In this document: piece after piece, positions 16,112 to 23,537 of the stretch | How the letters are laid out: every line of letters starts with the position of its first letter | How positions within the stretch are numbered: position 1 is the first letter of the stretch | Assembly: GCA_963592435.1 (NCBI GenBank) | Contig: CAVAWT010000005.1 | Span: 1 to 64,000 of the forward strand | Length of the DNA stretch: 64,000 nucleotides | Source: Phoenicibacter sp963592435 | GTDB lineage: Bacteria > Actinomycetota > Coriobacteriia > Coriobacteriales > Eggerthellaceae | Reading direction: 5' to 3' | Notes under the pieces: model-generated | Databases searched by the model: none | What the model was told of the DNA's origin: nothing | Seen by the model: the letters and a program-made list of their open reading frames with translations, nothing else | Translations under genes and position numbers: made by a program

Positions 16112-17386
16112 TTATCCCCTCTCGTTAATATATCGCGGATATTTAATGCACACTTTTCTGCCTTTGCCTTCGACTGAGTCGATTTTTACTTCGCATTCCT
16201 CACCAAAGAGAACGGCTAAGCTATTGCACATTTCTTCCACGCTTTGCAAAACTCCTGAGTCGTTACTTTGTCTCTTAAAAGGCGCAAGGTAGTTTTCGAT
16301 TTGCTCAGAACCAAGCCCTGGACCGTCATCTTCAATCTCCAAAACAACATCTTTCGTTGTGTATGTCCCAGTGATTGCCACTGTTCCACCTGTTTCTTTC
16401 ATGTCAACTCCGCAATCAATTGCAAGTTGCACAAAAACTGGCAACATCTGCTGAGGAACCTTCCACATGTTCATCTCGCTCGGAATGTCGATTGAATAAC
16501 TCAACCTCTCTCCGAGTTGCATCTGGCGTATGTTTAAATATCTCTCGACGTTGTCAATTTCTTCAGAAATTGTCCAGAATGTCTTTCTGTTTGTTGCCAT
16601 ATCCTTAATGAAATCAGCAAAAATCACTAAAGCTTCATTGGTTTCAAACGCTTCTTCTGTCATTGCCAAATTGGCAATTGTTGTCAAGGTGCTCAAACAA
16701 AACTGCAACGTTGTCGCAGAATTCATTGACGACAACTTCAGCTCACGCTCTTTTGTCGCCGAATAAGAACCGCGATTTTTCTCATCAAGAGTCCGCTTGA
16801 GATGAGAAATCTCGTTGTCTCGCAACTGTTCTATGACCATAGTTGCCAGGTCTGCCGCATCACAGAACTGCTCAAAAGACATCTTTGGCGCTTTTTGCTT
16901 AAGCGCACTATCGATCCCTGCCTCTGTGATGAGCTCATCGCGCTTGAAAATTGTTTCAAGGCGAATTACATCTTCTGGCGCATCATCGCAGACAATCTGT
17001 CCACCGATGAATCCGCCGAGGTAGTGCCCTTCAACAACAAGAGGAATTGCCACTTCTAACAACCCACATGGGCAAAAATAGATGCAAGTCTTCTTTGTTG
17101 TCGCTGCTTGAATTGCTCCATAAGCATCGGAGGACAAGCAGCCTCTCATCGTAAGTTCATTGCCACGAACGCAAGAACAAAATTGTGTAAAACAAGTTGG
17201 CTCTGTGACAGGCTCACCTTTATAGTCAACTGTAACAAAAGCAAGACCTGTTACTTTAGATATCTTCTGCTGAATCTCTTCGAGTTTCTCTTTTCCAAAA
17301 AGATGAATGATGTCAAAATCACTTATGTTTATGCCAGCGATTTTGTCTTTTTTTTCATTAAGTTCTTTTTTTGCAGTCTCAGTCAT
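16112..17386 (-). CDS. PocR-domain sensor with degenerate LytS-type histidine kinase
   Basis: The product is 424 residues with no membrane segment, so it is cytoplasmic. Residues about 22-190 form a PocR sensory domain: CSCVRGNELTMRGC and CIYFCPCGLLEVAIPL carry the conserved Cys set. PocR is the propanediol sensor of the Salmonella pdu system, which fits the substrate inferred for the dehydratase. Residues about 190-424 align with LytS/YesM-type kinases, but the INPHFLFN motif reads TTLQFCLS (phospho-acceptor His replaced by Gln228), and the N-box VENAIxHG reads VQLAIDCG (Asn lost). The G1 box EDDGPGLG is kept. It therefore looks like a pseudokinase that may sense and bind without phosphorylating. 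It is four bases from the response regulator and 15 bases downstream of the alcohol dehydrogenase gene. Confidence 0.85.
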   Translation of the reverse strand: MTETAKKELNEKKDKIAGINISDFDIIHLFGKEKLEEIQQKISKVTGLAFVTVDYKGEPVTEPTCFTQFCSCVRGNELTMRGCLSSDAYGAIQAATTKKTCIYFCPCGLLEVAIPLVVEGHYLGGFIGGQIVCDDAPEDVIRLETIFKRDELITEAGIDSALKQKAPKMSFEQFCDAADLATMVIEQLRDNEISHLKRTLDEKNRGSYSATKERELKLSSMNSATTLQFCLSTLTTIANLAMTEEAFETNEALVIFADFIKDMATNRKTFWTISEEIDNVERYLNIRQMQLGERLSYSIDIPSEMNMWKVPQQMLPVFVQLAIDCGVDMKETGGTVAITGTYTTKDVVLEIEDDGPGLGSEQIENYLAPFKRQSNDSGVLQSVEEMCNSLAVLFGEECEVKIDSVEGKGRKVCIKYPRYINERG

Positions 17387-17400
17387 CTTCTAAACAATTT

Positions 17401-18516
17401 TTACAGTACGTTTAAAAGAATTCTTTCGATATCTTGTTTTGAAAACACCATGCGCGCCGTCTTGACGCATCCGTCTTTTAAAGCGTTGTCAGAGAGCTCT
17501 GAGAGTTTAGCGCGAAGTTCGTTCGCATCAACTTTGCACTCCGAAATTTTCATTGGCATTTTCATGTTTCGTTTGCACTCATCGATTTTGTCGCAGAAAA
17601 GTTGCACTGCAACATCGTCTGAGTCTTGATTTGTTGCAAATCCGTTTTTGCGAGCAAGCGATGCATATCTGCTTTTCATATATGGATCACTTGCGTTCTT
17701 CTTTATGACTTCAGTCAAAATGAGTGCATTTGCAAGTCCATGAGGAATGTGAAACATACCGCCAAGCTGATGAGCAATTGCATGATTCATTCCCAAACCT
17801 GCTATGTTAAAAGAAGTGCCTGCAATGTTGGAAGCTTCTTGCATCTTGCCTCTTGCTTCCATATCACCACCATTAAAATAGCATTTCTCAAGATTGTTAA
17901 ACACAAGCTCAACACCTTTTTCTGCCAAAGCATCAGAGTATGCACCTGCATTTGTCGCAACATAAGCCTCAATGACGTGCGTTAAAACATCAACGCCAGT
18001 GTTTGCTGTGATTGCAGGTGGAACTGAGGCTGTGAACTGCGGTGCCAGCAAAACCTCGTTCGGAAGCATGCTGTGGTCTGCAATTAAATGCTTAGTTTGC
18101 ATCTCTTTATCAGTTATGACAGTCACAGAAGTCACTTCTGAACCCGTTCCACTTGTTGTCGGAACAGCAATGAAGCGCACTTGTTTTTTGTATCCTGCGT
18201 TAGAAGCAAAATACAAAATGCCTTTGACTGTGTCGATTGCTGAGCCACCGCCAAATGCAATGACAACATCAGGCTGAAGTTTAAGCAAATTAGCGACACC
18301 TGTTGCAACATTCTCAAGTGGCGGATCAGGAATGACATCCTTACAAATCGTCACTTGGTTTGTTCCATCAATTTTGTCTGTTATTTCTTTGACAGTTCCA
18401 TTGTCCACAAGAAATGCGTCTGAGAACAACCAAACCTTCATATTTTTTAGCTCTTTTAGGTGATCTAAACAATCAACACCTGAAAAAACTCTTGAGTTTA
18501 CGTAGACTTCTTTCAT
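17401..18516 (-). CDS. pduQ: iron-containing alcohol dehydrogenase (PduQ/CutO type)
   Basis: The product is 371 residues. It reduces the aldehyde to the alcohol with NADH and so regenerates NAD+ for PduP inside the shell. The family III motifs are complete: nucleotide loop GGGSAIDTVKG, PTTSGTGSE, and metal ligands Asp and His in NTGVDVLTHVIEAY, His in GMNHAIAHQLGG and His in IPHGLAN. It lies between the second aldehyde dehydrogenase and the sensor gene with 14-base gaps, so it is part of the same transcript. No encapsulation helix is apparent at the N-terminus. Confidence 0.9.
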   Translation of the reverse strand: MKEVYVNSRVFSGVDCLDHLKELKNMKVWLFSDAFLVDNGTVKEITDKIDGTNQVTICKDVIPDPPLENVATGVANLLKLQPDVVIAFGGGSAIDTVKGILYFASNAGYKKQVRFIAVPTTSGTGSEVTSVTVITDKEMQTKHLIADHSMLPNEVLLAPQFTASVPPAITANTGVDVLTHVIEAYVATNAGAYSDALAEKGVELVFNNLEKCYFNGGDMEARGKMQEASNIAGTSFNIAGLGMNHAIAHQLGGMFHIPHGLANALILTEVIKKNASDPYMKSRYASLARKNGFATNQDSDDVAVQLFCDKIDECKRNMKMPMKISECKVDANELRAKLSELSDNALKDGCVKTARMVFSKQDIERILLNVL

Positions 18517-18530
18517 TTCTCTTATCTTCC

Positions 18531-19847
18531 CTATCGAAGTGAAAATCCGTTAGTCAAAATGCATTTTCTTCTTCTTGTGAAATGTCTTGCGCTTGCAGGA
18601 CCTTCACCTGTAACATTCGCAACAGTGAGCGCAAATGGGCTGTCTTGCATAAACATTCCAACACCATTTAACGCTGGTCCATTCTTGATGAAAATGGCCG
18701 TCTGCATAACTTTTGCTGCTTCACTTAAGCGATCGATGTCCCTTGAGTGAATGGAGGCAGTGTGTTTATATTTCTGCTCTGCATCCAACATCAACTGAAG
18801 AGCGTCTTCATAAGTTTCTGCAACCACCAAAGGAACAACTGGACATCTTAACTCTTCCAAAACAAATGGATGATGAATGTCTGTTGGTGCAACGACCAGT
18901 TTTACGTCGCTGTCATGTGAAATTCCAGCAGCATCTAAAATCTCGACGGCACTTTTGCCTATCCAACGCCTTTTCAAAACATCATCCGATGTCAGAATTG
19001 CCCTTGATAATGCTTGACATTCCGCCTCATCTTTAACAACATAAACTTTGTTTTTCGACAATGCAGAGACAAAACCCGAAACCGCATCCTTAACACAAAC
19101 GAGTGTTTTTTCCGACGAGTGAGTTAAGTTGTTGTCAAATGAAGCACTCCTTGCGATGTCAAAAGCAGCTTTTGTTAAATCAGCTGTTTCATCGATTAGT
19201 GCAACTGAATTTGCATGATCTTCACCGATTACTTTTTTACCACACGCAAATGCTTCTCTTAGAGCAGAATGTCCTGCACCGCAGACGATCATATCAACGT
19301 CTGGATGGTGCATAACTTCTTCTGTTTTGCCAATCGACATCTCGTCAAGCGCAACAACCAAGTTATCAATTCCACAAGAATCAACAATTGCTTTGCTAAC
19401 TAAACTAGCAACATGAGTAGTTGTTTTGACGGCCCTTGGATTGGGGCAAACAACGACAGCGTTGCCAGCCGCAATAAGACCTATGACGTGATTAATCAAA
19501 GAAGCCGCAGGACTGGAAACAGGTTCCACTGTGCAAACAACTCCAAAGCCAGAAAGTTCATAGAGCGTCATTCCACGATCACCAGTTTTAACATCTGTGA
19601 CGAGATCCTCAACTCCAGGAGTTTTCTTAATTGCGGCTTCGATTTTTAACTTCTTGTCAGCGAAATTGCCCATTCCAGTCTCTTGAACGGCAAGCATAGC
19701 AATAACATCAAGCTCGTCAAGAAGTGTGTTTCTAATTGCTTCTATTATTTCACACCTGTCTTCCAAAGACAAAGTTTGATAGCGCTCGTGAGCACGTCTC
19801 ACAAAGCCAATCGCATCATTTACCGACGCAAAAATTCCAACTTCCAC
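18531..19847 (-). CDS. aldehyde dehydrogenase paralogue lacking catalytic Cys (pseudoenzyme)
   Basis: The product is 438 residues from a GTG at 19847 (AAGG seven bases before); another GTG is two codons upstream. It is similar to the PduP at 10927-12342 over its whole length: GRM-TLYELSGFGV, IAAGNAVVVCPNPRAVK, DETADLTKAAFDIA, GxGPASARHFTRRRKC. But the catalytic motif FDNNVPCIAEK reads FDNNLTHSSEK, putting His (codon 19119-19121) in place of Cys, and the oxyanion motif TPTTNP reads EPVSSP, with Ser in place of Asn. The Gly-rich AGAGNPP stretch is also changed (GEDHANS). It lacks the N-terminal encapsulation helix. The frame is open and conserved in length, so it is kept for another role: structural, regulatory, or a partner in a mixed oligomer (inference). 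Several BMC loci carry two aldehyde dehydrogenases; whether loss of Cys is usual I cannot check. Confidence 0.88.
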   Translation of the reverse strand: MEVGIFASVNDAIGFVRRAHERYQTLSLEDRCEIIEAIRNTLLDELDVIAMLAVQETGMGNFADKKLKIEAAIKKTPGVEDLVTDVKTGDRGMTLYELSGFGVVCTVEPVSSPAASLINHVIGLIAAGNAVVVCPNPRAVKTTTHVASLVSKAIVDSCGIDNLVVALDEMSIGKTEEVMHHPDVDMIVCGAGHSALREAFACGKKVIGEDHANSVALIDETADLTKAAFDIARSASFDNNLTHSSEKTLVCVKDAVSGFVSALSKNKVYVVKDEAECQALSRAILTSDDVLKRRWIGKSAVEILDAAGISHDSDVKLVVAPTDIHHPFVLEELRCPVVPLVVAETYEDALQLMLDAEQKYKHTASIHSRDIDRLSEAAKVMQTAIFIKNGPALNGVGMFMQDSPFALTVANVTGEGPASARHFTRRRKCILTNGFSLR

Positions 19848-19875
19848 AATCACACCTTCTTTTGCTTATGTTTCG

Positions 19876-20148
19876 TTATAGCCCTGACGTGTCGACAGTG
19901 TCAATTATGCCGATCACAGCCATGTCAATTGTTTTGTCATGTTTGTCGTCGTCAACACGAACAGAAGAACCTGACGCACACAGCACATATTCACCGATGC
20001 CACAGCCAACATAGTCAACTGCAACCTCTTCTTGATCGATGTATGCTCCGTCCACGTCAACCCTGCGCACAATCATCAACTTCGTGCCTTCAAGGCTTGG
20101 TTCTTTTCGTGTCGCAACAACATTGCCTATTACCTTAGCTAAAATCAT
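19876..20148 (-). CDS. pduN: BMC-P pentameric vertex protein (PduN/EutN/CcmL type)
   Basis: The product is 90 residues, full family length. MILAKVIGNVVATRKEPSLEG and YVGCGIGEYVLCASGSS are the conserved parts of the EutN/CcmL fold. Pentamers cap the 12 vertices of the polyhedral shell. It lies 10 bases after the extended BMC-H gene. No ribosome site is obvious, so translation is probably coupled. Confidence 0.94.
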   Translation of the reverse strand: MILAKVIGNVVATRKEPSLEGTKLMIVRRVDVDGAYIDQEEVAVDYVGCGIGEYVLCASGSSVRVDDDKHDKTIDMAVIGIIDTVDTSGL

Positions 20149-20158
20149 AGACGATCAT

Positions 20159-20827
20159 CTACTTCTTACTTTTTGGCGAACTCGTCTTACTCTTTGACTT
20201 AGCGTCAGTCTTAGGCGCCTCTTTTTTTGGTTCAGGCTTTTTTGCCTCAACCTTTTTAGGCTCCTCTTTTTTTACTTCAACCTTCTTTGGTTCTGCCTTA
20301 ACTGGCTCCTCTTTTTTAACTTCTGCCTTCTTTGGTTCAACCTTTTTTGGTTCTTCTTTTTTAGGCGAAACCTTCTGAGCTTCTGTTTTACTCGGAGCTT
20401 TAGCTTTAGCAGGCGAAGCCTTCTTTGCAGGCTCAGCCTTCTTTGCTGTAGGTTTTTTAGGCTCGTCCTTTTTTACCTCTTCTTTCTTCTTGGGCTTTTC
20501 ATCTTCCCAAGCCTGAGGAATCGGCTTTTTGTTAACGGACTGATACGGAACCTTTGGATTACAAAAGAGTGAAGCCATGCCATCTGATGGTCTGGCAATA
20601 ACAGATGCTGAAACAAGATTGCCACATTTCATACCTTCCGCCTTTGCCGCAGAAACTGCAGCTTTAGCTGCGCCAACGTCTCCAACAACTTTCACTGTCA
20701 TATAACCTGAACCTCTACTGTTTTCGAGTTCCAGAATCTTGACGTTTGCGGCTTTTACCATAACATCAGCAACTTCGATTGCTGTTGATATGCCGACGGT
20801 CTCAACAATTCCTAATGATTCACGCAC
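20159..20827 (-). CDS. pduK: BMC-H shell protein with long Lys/Pro/Glu/Ala tail (PduK-like)
   Basis: The product is 222 residues, starting at a GTG (20827) behind AGGAGGTGA. Residues 1-85 form a BMC-H domain (LGIVETVGISTAIEVADVM, SGYMTVKVVGDVGAAKAA). Residues about 86-107 link to a 115-residue low-complexity tail of repeated KKEEPKKVEPKK/AKKA units, strongly basic with alternating acidic residues. Salmonella PduK also has a C-terminal extension, but that one is Cys-containing and shorter; no Cys cluster is seen here beyond Cys89. The tail could sit on the shell surface and bind other compartments, nucleic acid or the cell envelope (inference). The repeats could also expand or contract by slippage. 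Confidence 0.85.
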   Translation of the reverse strand: MRESLGIVETVGISTAIEVADVMVKAANVKILELENSRGSGYMTVKVVGDVGAAKAAVSAAKAEGMKCGNLVSASVIARPSDGMASLFCNPKVPYQSVNKKPIPQAWEDEKPKKKEEVKKDEPKKPTAKKAEPAKKASPAKAKAPSKTEAQKVSPKKEEPKKVEPKKAEVKKEEPVKAEPKKVEVKKEEPKKVEAKKPEPKKEAPKTDAKSKSKTSSPKSKK

Positions 20828-20844
20828 CTTTATCTCACCTCCTT

Positions 20845-21366
20845 TTATGCATCTAATTCAATATCGATTCCATATTCCAATAAGTTTCTTACATATCCCA
20901 AAATCTGTTGTCTATAGCTTTCTGGTTCTTTTCCAGAAAAAGGTGCAAGTGCATTCTTTGCAAGTGTAACTTTACAACCCTCTCCCAGAGCTTTGTCAAA
21001 AAGCTTGACTTCAAAAACATCTGGAACACATAACGCGCACTTTGCGAGGATGTCCCTCGGCATTGTTAGATAAATTACTTTATCAAATTCAAGCGCATCA
21101 CGTAAAACTGTTTCTGGAGTGACAATTTTTGTGGCTTTCGAGCAAATCACCTTGCCCAACTCTGCATCTTTCATATGCTCTTCTTTTGCAACAATCGTCA
21201 GATTGCTTGAACCACGCTTAAAAGAATGTAGAGCAGTCTTTAGCCAATCAACATCATCTCCAGGTAAAACTAGCAAAATGTCTTCTTTGTTCGACTCTGC
21301 AAGTTCAAGTGTTAACTCCATGATACGCTTAACTAAATTTCTTAGTTCTGCTTCGTTGATTATCAT
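20845..21366 (-). CDS. PduM-like microcompartment protein
   Basis: The product is 173 residues from the ATG at 21366, which has AGAGG five bases before; a GTG is two codons upstream. It lies between the BMC-H gene and the PduK-like gene, where Pdu operons carry pduM. It begins with an amphipathic helix (EAELRNLVKRIMELTLELA). A Rossmann-like alternation follows: ILLVLPGD, SNLTIVAKEEH, KATKIVTPE, KVIYLTMPRD. The C-terminal helix is rich in charged residues. The identity with PduM rests on size, position and this pattern rather than a diagnostic motif. PduM is needed for proper BMC assembly in Salmonella, by an unknown mechanism. Confidence 0.55.
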   Translation of the reverse strand: MIINEAELRNLVKRIMELTLELAESNKEDILLVLPGDDVDWLKTALHSFKRGSSNLTIVAKEEHMKDAELGKVICSKATKIVTPETVLRDALEFDKVIYLTMPRDILAKCALCVPDVFEVKLFDKALGEGCKVTLAKNALAPFSGKEPESYRQQILGYVRNLLEYGIDIELDA

Positions 21367-21430
21367 GGGCACCTCTCTTGTGTTAGGCGGAGGCTTTTAA
21401 ATTAATCTCCGCCTAAAGTGATCGATACAT

Positions 21431-21715
21431 TTATTCTGCTAACTTTTTTGGAATAATTTTCTCGGTGTCCATGTGAGGGCGAGGAATGACATGGAGTGAC
21501 ACAACTTCGCCAACCGCACGAGCAGCAGCAGCACCTGCGTCAGTTGCAGCTTTAACAGCCCCAACGTCGCCTCTTACCATCACAGTTACCAATCCAGAAC
21601 CAATCTTCTCATATCCGCAAAGTGTGACATTTGCAGCTTTTACCATTGCATCAGCTGCTTCAATAGCACCAACAAGGCCTTTTGTTTCAACCATTCCTAA
21701 TGCATCTGAGTTCAT
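21431..21715 (-). CDS. pduA: BMC-H hexameric shell protein (PduA/PduJ type)
   Basis: The product is 94 residues, very close to Salmonella PduA/PduJ: ALGMVETKGLVGAIEAADAM, GYEKIGSGLVTVMVRGDVG, then VVSLHVIPRPH and a short KIIPK tail. It forms the main hexameric facets, and the KIGSGLVT pore loop suits small polar metabolites such as 1,2-propanediol. It has a CAGGAGG ribosome site. It lies between pduB and the PduM-like gene. Confidence 0.95.
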   Translation of the reverse strand: MNSDALGMVETKGLVGAIEAADAMVKAANVTLCGYEKIGSGLVTVMVRGDVGAVKAATDAGAAAARAVGEVVSLHVIPRPHMDTEKIIPKKLAE

Positions 21716-21762
21716 TGTAATTTCCTCCTGTGTTTATATTCTTTTCAAATTAACAGTTTTGC

Positions 21763-22569
21763 TTAAATGTATGGTGTCGTTGTTGACTGTGGTTCATCAC
21801 CAAGAGCGCCAAGAAGTGTTCTGCCGACCTCAATTGCAGCGCGAACAGCTTGGCGAACAGCACCAGAGTCACCAGTGAATGTCAAAATGCATTCGTTTGA
21901 GAAGCTTGTTCCACCATTTCCTGGTGAGCTGTAGCCCAAAACATCAACATTAGCAGCCTTAACTGCAGTATCTGCCAAAACTGCGCCGATAGCAGCAGGT
22001 CCAGCACAGGTCATGCCCCAAGCTTTTCCAAGCTTAGCACCCATTGCTTTTTCCAAGCAATAGCTTGCACGAGCTGTGTATTGGAACTCAAGGTGCCCTG
22101 CGTCATTGCCATAAACGTCTCCGAAATATTTTGGAAGAACGCTCAAAGCAATTTCAACAGCTCTTCTTGCGTCAGACACATCGTCAGCACCGATCATGAT
22201 CAAAGAACCATGTCCAGCACCACCTTTTGTGTCCCTTGGGAGCTCAACTGAGATAACCTCAGTGTTTGTTGCTTTGACAGCCTCGTCGACTGACATAATT
22301 TGTGGACCAGCACCTGTGCGTCCACCGATGATTCCGATTGAACGGAACTTGCCAAGTTTCATTGCCTCAGCAACAAGTGGATCAACACTTGCGATGACAA
22401 GACCGATTGTGTCACCAGTTGAAGTGCCAACATACTCAGTCAAGCCAATTCCATCAGCGTTGCCACAGCAAGCAGCTGATGTTGATGAGGCGCTAGCAGA
22501 TGCTGAAGGTGCACCTGCGAGTTCGCTGGAAACTTGCTTCATCACTTTCTCGATTAAATCTTGATTCAT
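21763..22569 (-). CDS. pduB: BMC-T trimeric shell protein with N-terminal extension (PduB type)
   Basis: The product is 268 residues. It carries two fused BMC domains, with the PduB hallmarks LTEYVGTSTGDTIGLVIA, RTGAGPQIMSVDEAVKATNT, ELPRDTKGGAGHGSL and YTARASYCLEKA. Residues 1-20 (QDLIEKVMKQVSSELAG) are an amphipathic helix and 21-45 an Ala/Ser/Cys-rich linker. In Salmonella the N-terminus of PduB tethers cargo to the shell, so the same role is likely here. The ribosome site is GGAGGAG. It follows the activase gene by 22 bases. Confidence 0.94.
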   Translation of the reverse strand: MNQDLIEKVMKQVSSELAGAPSASASASSTSAACCGNADGIGLTEYVGTSTGDTIGLVIASVDPLVAEAMKLGKFRSIGIIGGRTGAGPQIMSVDEAVKATNTEVISVELPRDTKGGAGHGSLIMIGADDVSDARRAVEIALSVLPKYFGDVYGNDAGHLEFQYTARASYCLEKAMGAKLGKAWGMTCAGPAAIGAVLADTAVKAANVDVLGYSSPGNGGTSFSNECILTFTGDSGAVRQAVRAAIEVGRTLLGALGDEPQSTTTPYI

Positions 22570-22591
22570 TTTGTCTCCTCCGTAATCTTTT

Positions 22592-23515
22592 TTATCCTAC
22601 ACGACTGGTTACGCCGCATTGGTCGACAACTTTTGCTAGGGGTTGCATCGAAGCTGCATCCAAAGATTTCACTCCATGCATTTCATAATCTCTTCCTAGC
22701 ATCTTATATTTATTCTCACCCATTGAGTGGTAAGGCAAAAGATTAACGCCTTCTAGGTTTTCTTGATTTAGAGTTTTTGCAAACTCTGCAATCGCCTTGA
22801 TTTCCTCAGGTTTGTCATTAAAATCAGGTATGACAGGAACTCTGACTCTGATCTTGGTGATTTCAGACACAAGTTTAACACGCTCCAAAATTTCTTTATT
22901 AGAAACACCAGTGCGATCTTTGTGTTTTTCATCATCTAAGCTTTTAACGTCTGTTAGTGCCAAATCAACGTGAGGCATTACTTCACGAATTACTTCCTCA
23001 CTTGCACAAGCTGTCGTTTCCATTGCCGTGTTCCAACCCTGAACATGAGCTGCCTTTAACAACTCCGCAGAAAATTCAGACTGCATCAAGGGCTCGCCAC
23101 CTGAGAGTGTTAAACCTCCGCCAGACCTGCGATAGTGCGTTTCATCTTTTTTAAGGACGCGAATGACCTCTTCGACGGTCATTCGCTTTCCTTTCATTAC
23201 CAGTGCACCCACTGGGCAAACAAGAGCGCATTCGCCGCAACCAATGCATTTGTTGTGATCAATTAACGCTCTATTATCAGTGCTAATTGCTCCTTGCTTG
23301 CAAACATTTAAGCAAGCACCACAGTGGATACATTCCATATCGTTGAACATAACCACTGGCTTTGACGACTGTGATTCTGGGTTTGAACACCATTTGCAAC
23401 GAAGGGGGCATCCATTCAGAAACACAATTGTGCGGATTCCAGGACCATCGTTCACAGAGAATCTCTGGATGTCGAATACCAGTCCTTCTTTACTATAATC
23501 AACCCGCTGTTCCAT
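22592..23515 (-). CDS. glycyl radical enzyme activase (radical SAM)
   Basis: The product is 307 residues from the ATG at 23515. AAAGGAA lies ten bases before; the TTG three codons upstream is too close to it. It abstracts hydrogen from the dehydratase glycine using SAM and a [4Fe-4S] cluster. The radical-SAM Cys set is CPLRCKWC (about residues 36-43). Two ferredoxin-type sets follow, CIHCGACLNVC and CIGCGECALVC, as in BMC-associated and glycerol dehydratase activases. GGEP and the downstream SAM-binding strands are intact. It is 22 bases from the dehydratase gene. Electrons could come from ferredoxin reduced by the NifJ encoded across the divergent promoter (inference). Confidence 0.93.
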   Translation of the reverse strand: MEQRVDYSKEGLVFDIQRFSVNDGPGIRTIVFLNGCPLRCKWCSNPESQSSKPVVMFNDMECIHCGACLNVCKQGAISTDNRALIDHNKCIGCGECALVCPVGALVMKGKRMTVEEVIRVLKKDETHYRRSGGGLTLSGGEPLMQSEFSAELLKAAHVQGWNTAMETTACASEEVIREVMPHVDLALTDVKSLDDEKHKDRTGVSNKEILERVKLVSEITKIRVRVPVIPDFNDKPEEIKAIAEFAKTLNQENLEGVNLLPYHSMGENKYKMLGRDYEMHGVKSLDAASMQPLAKVVDQCGVTSRVG

Positions 23516-23537
23516 AATGAGCAATTCCTTTATCTAA

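Noticed and set aside
20159..20506. Opposite-strand or frame-shifted reading of the Lys-rich tail as artefact
   Set aside because: The repeats keep frame to a clean stop, with codon variation between units, so the tail is real coding sequence.
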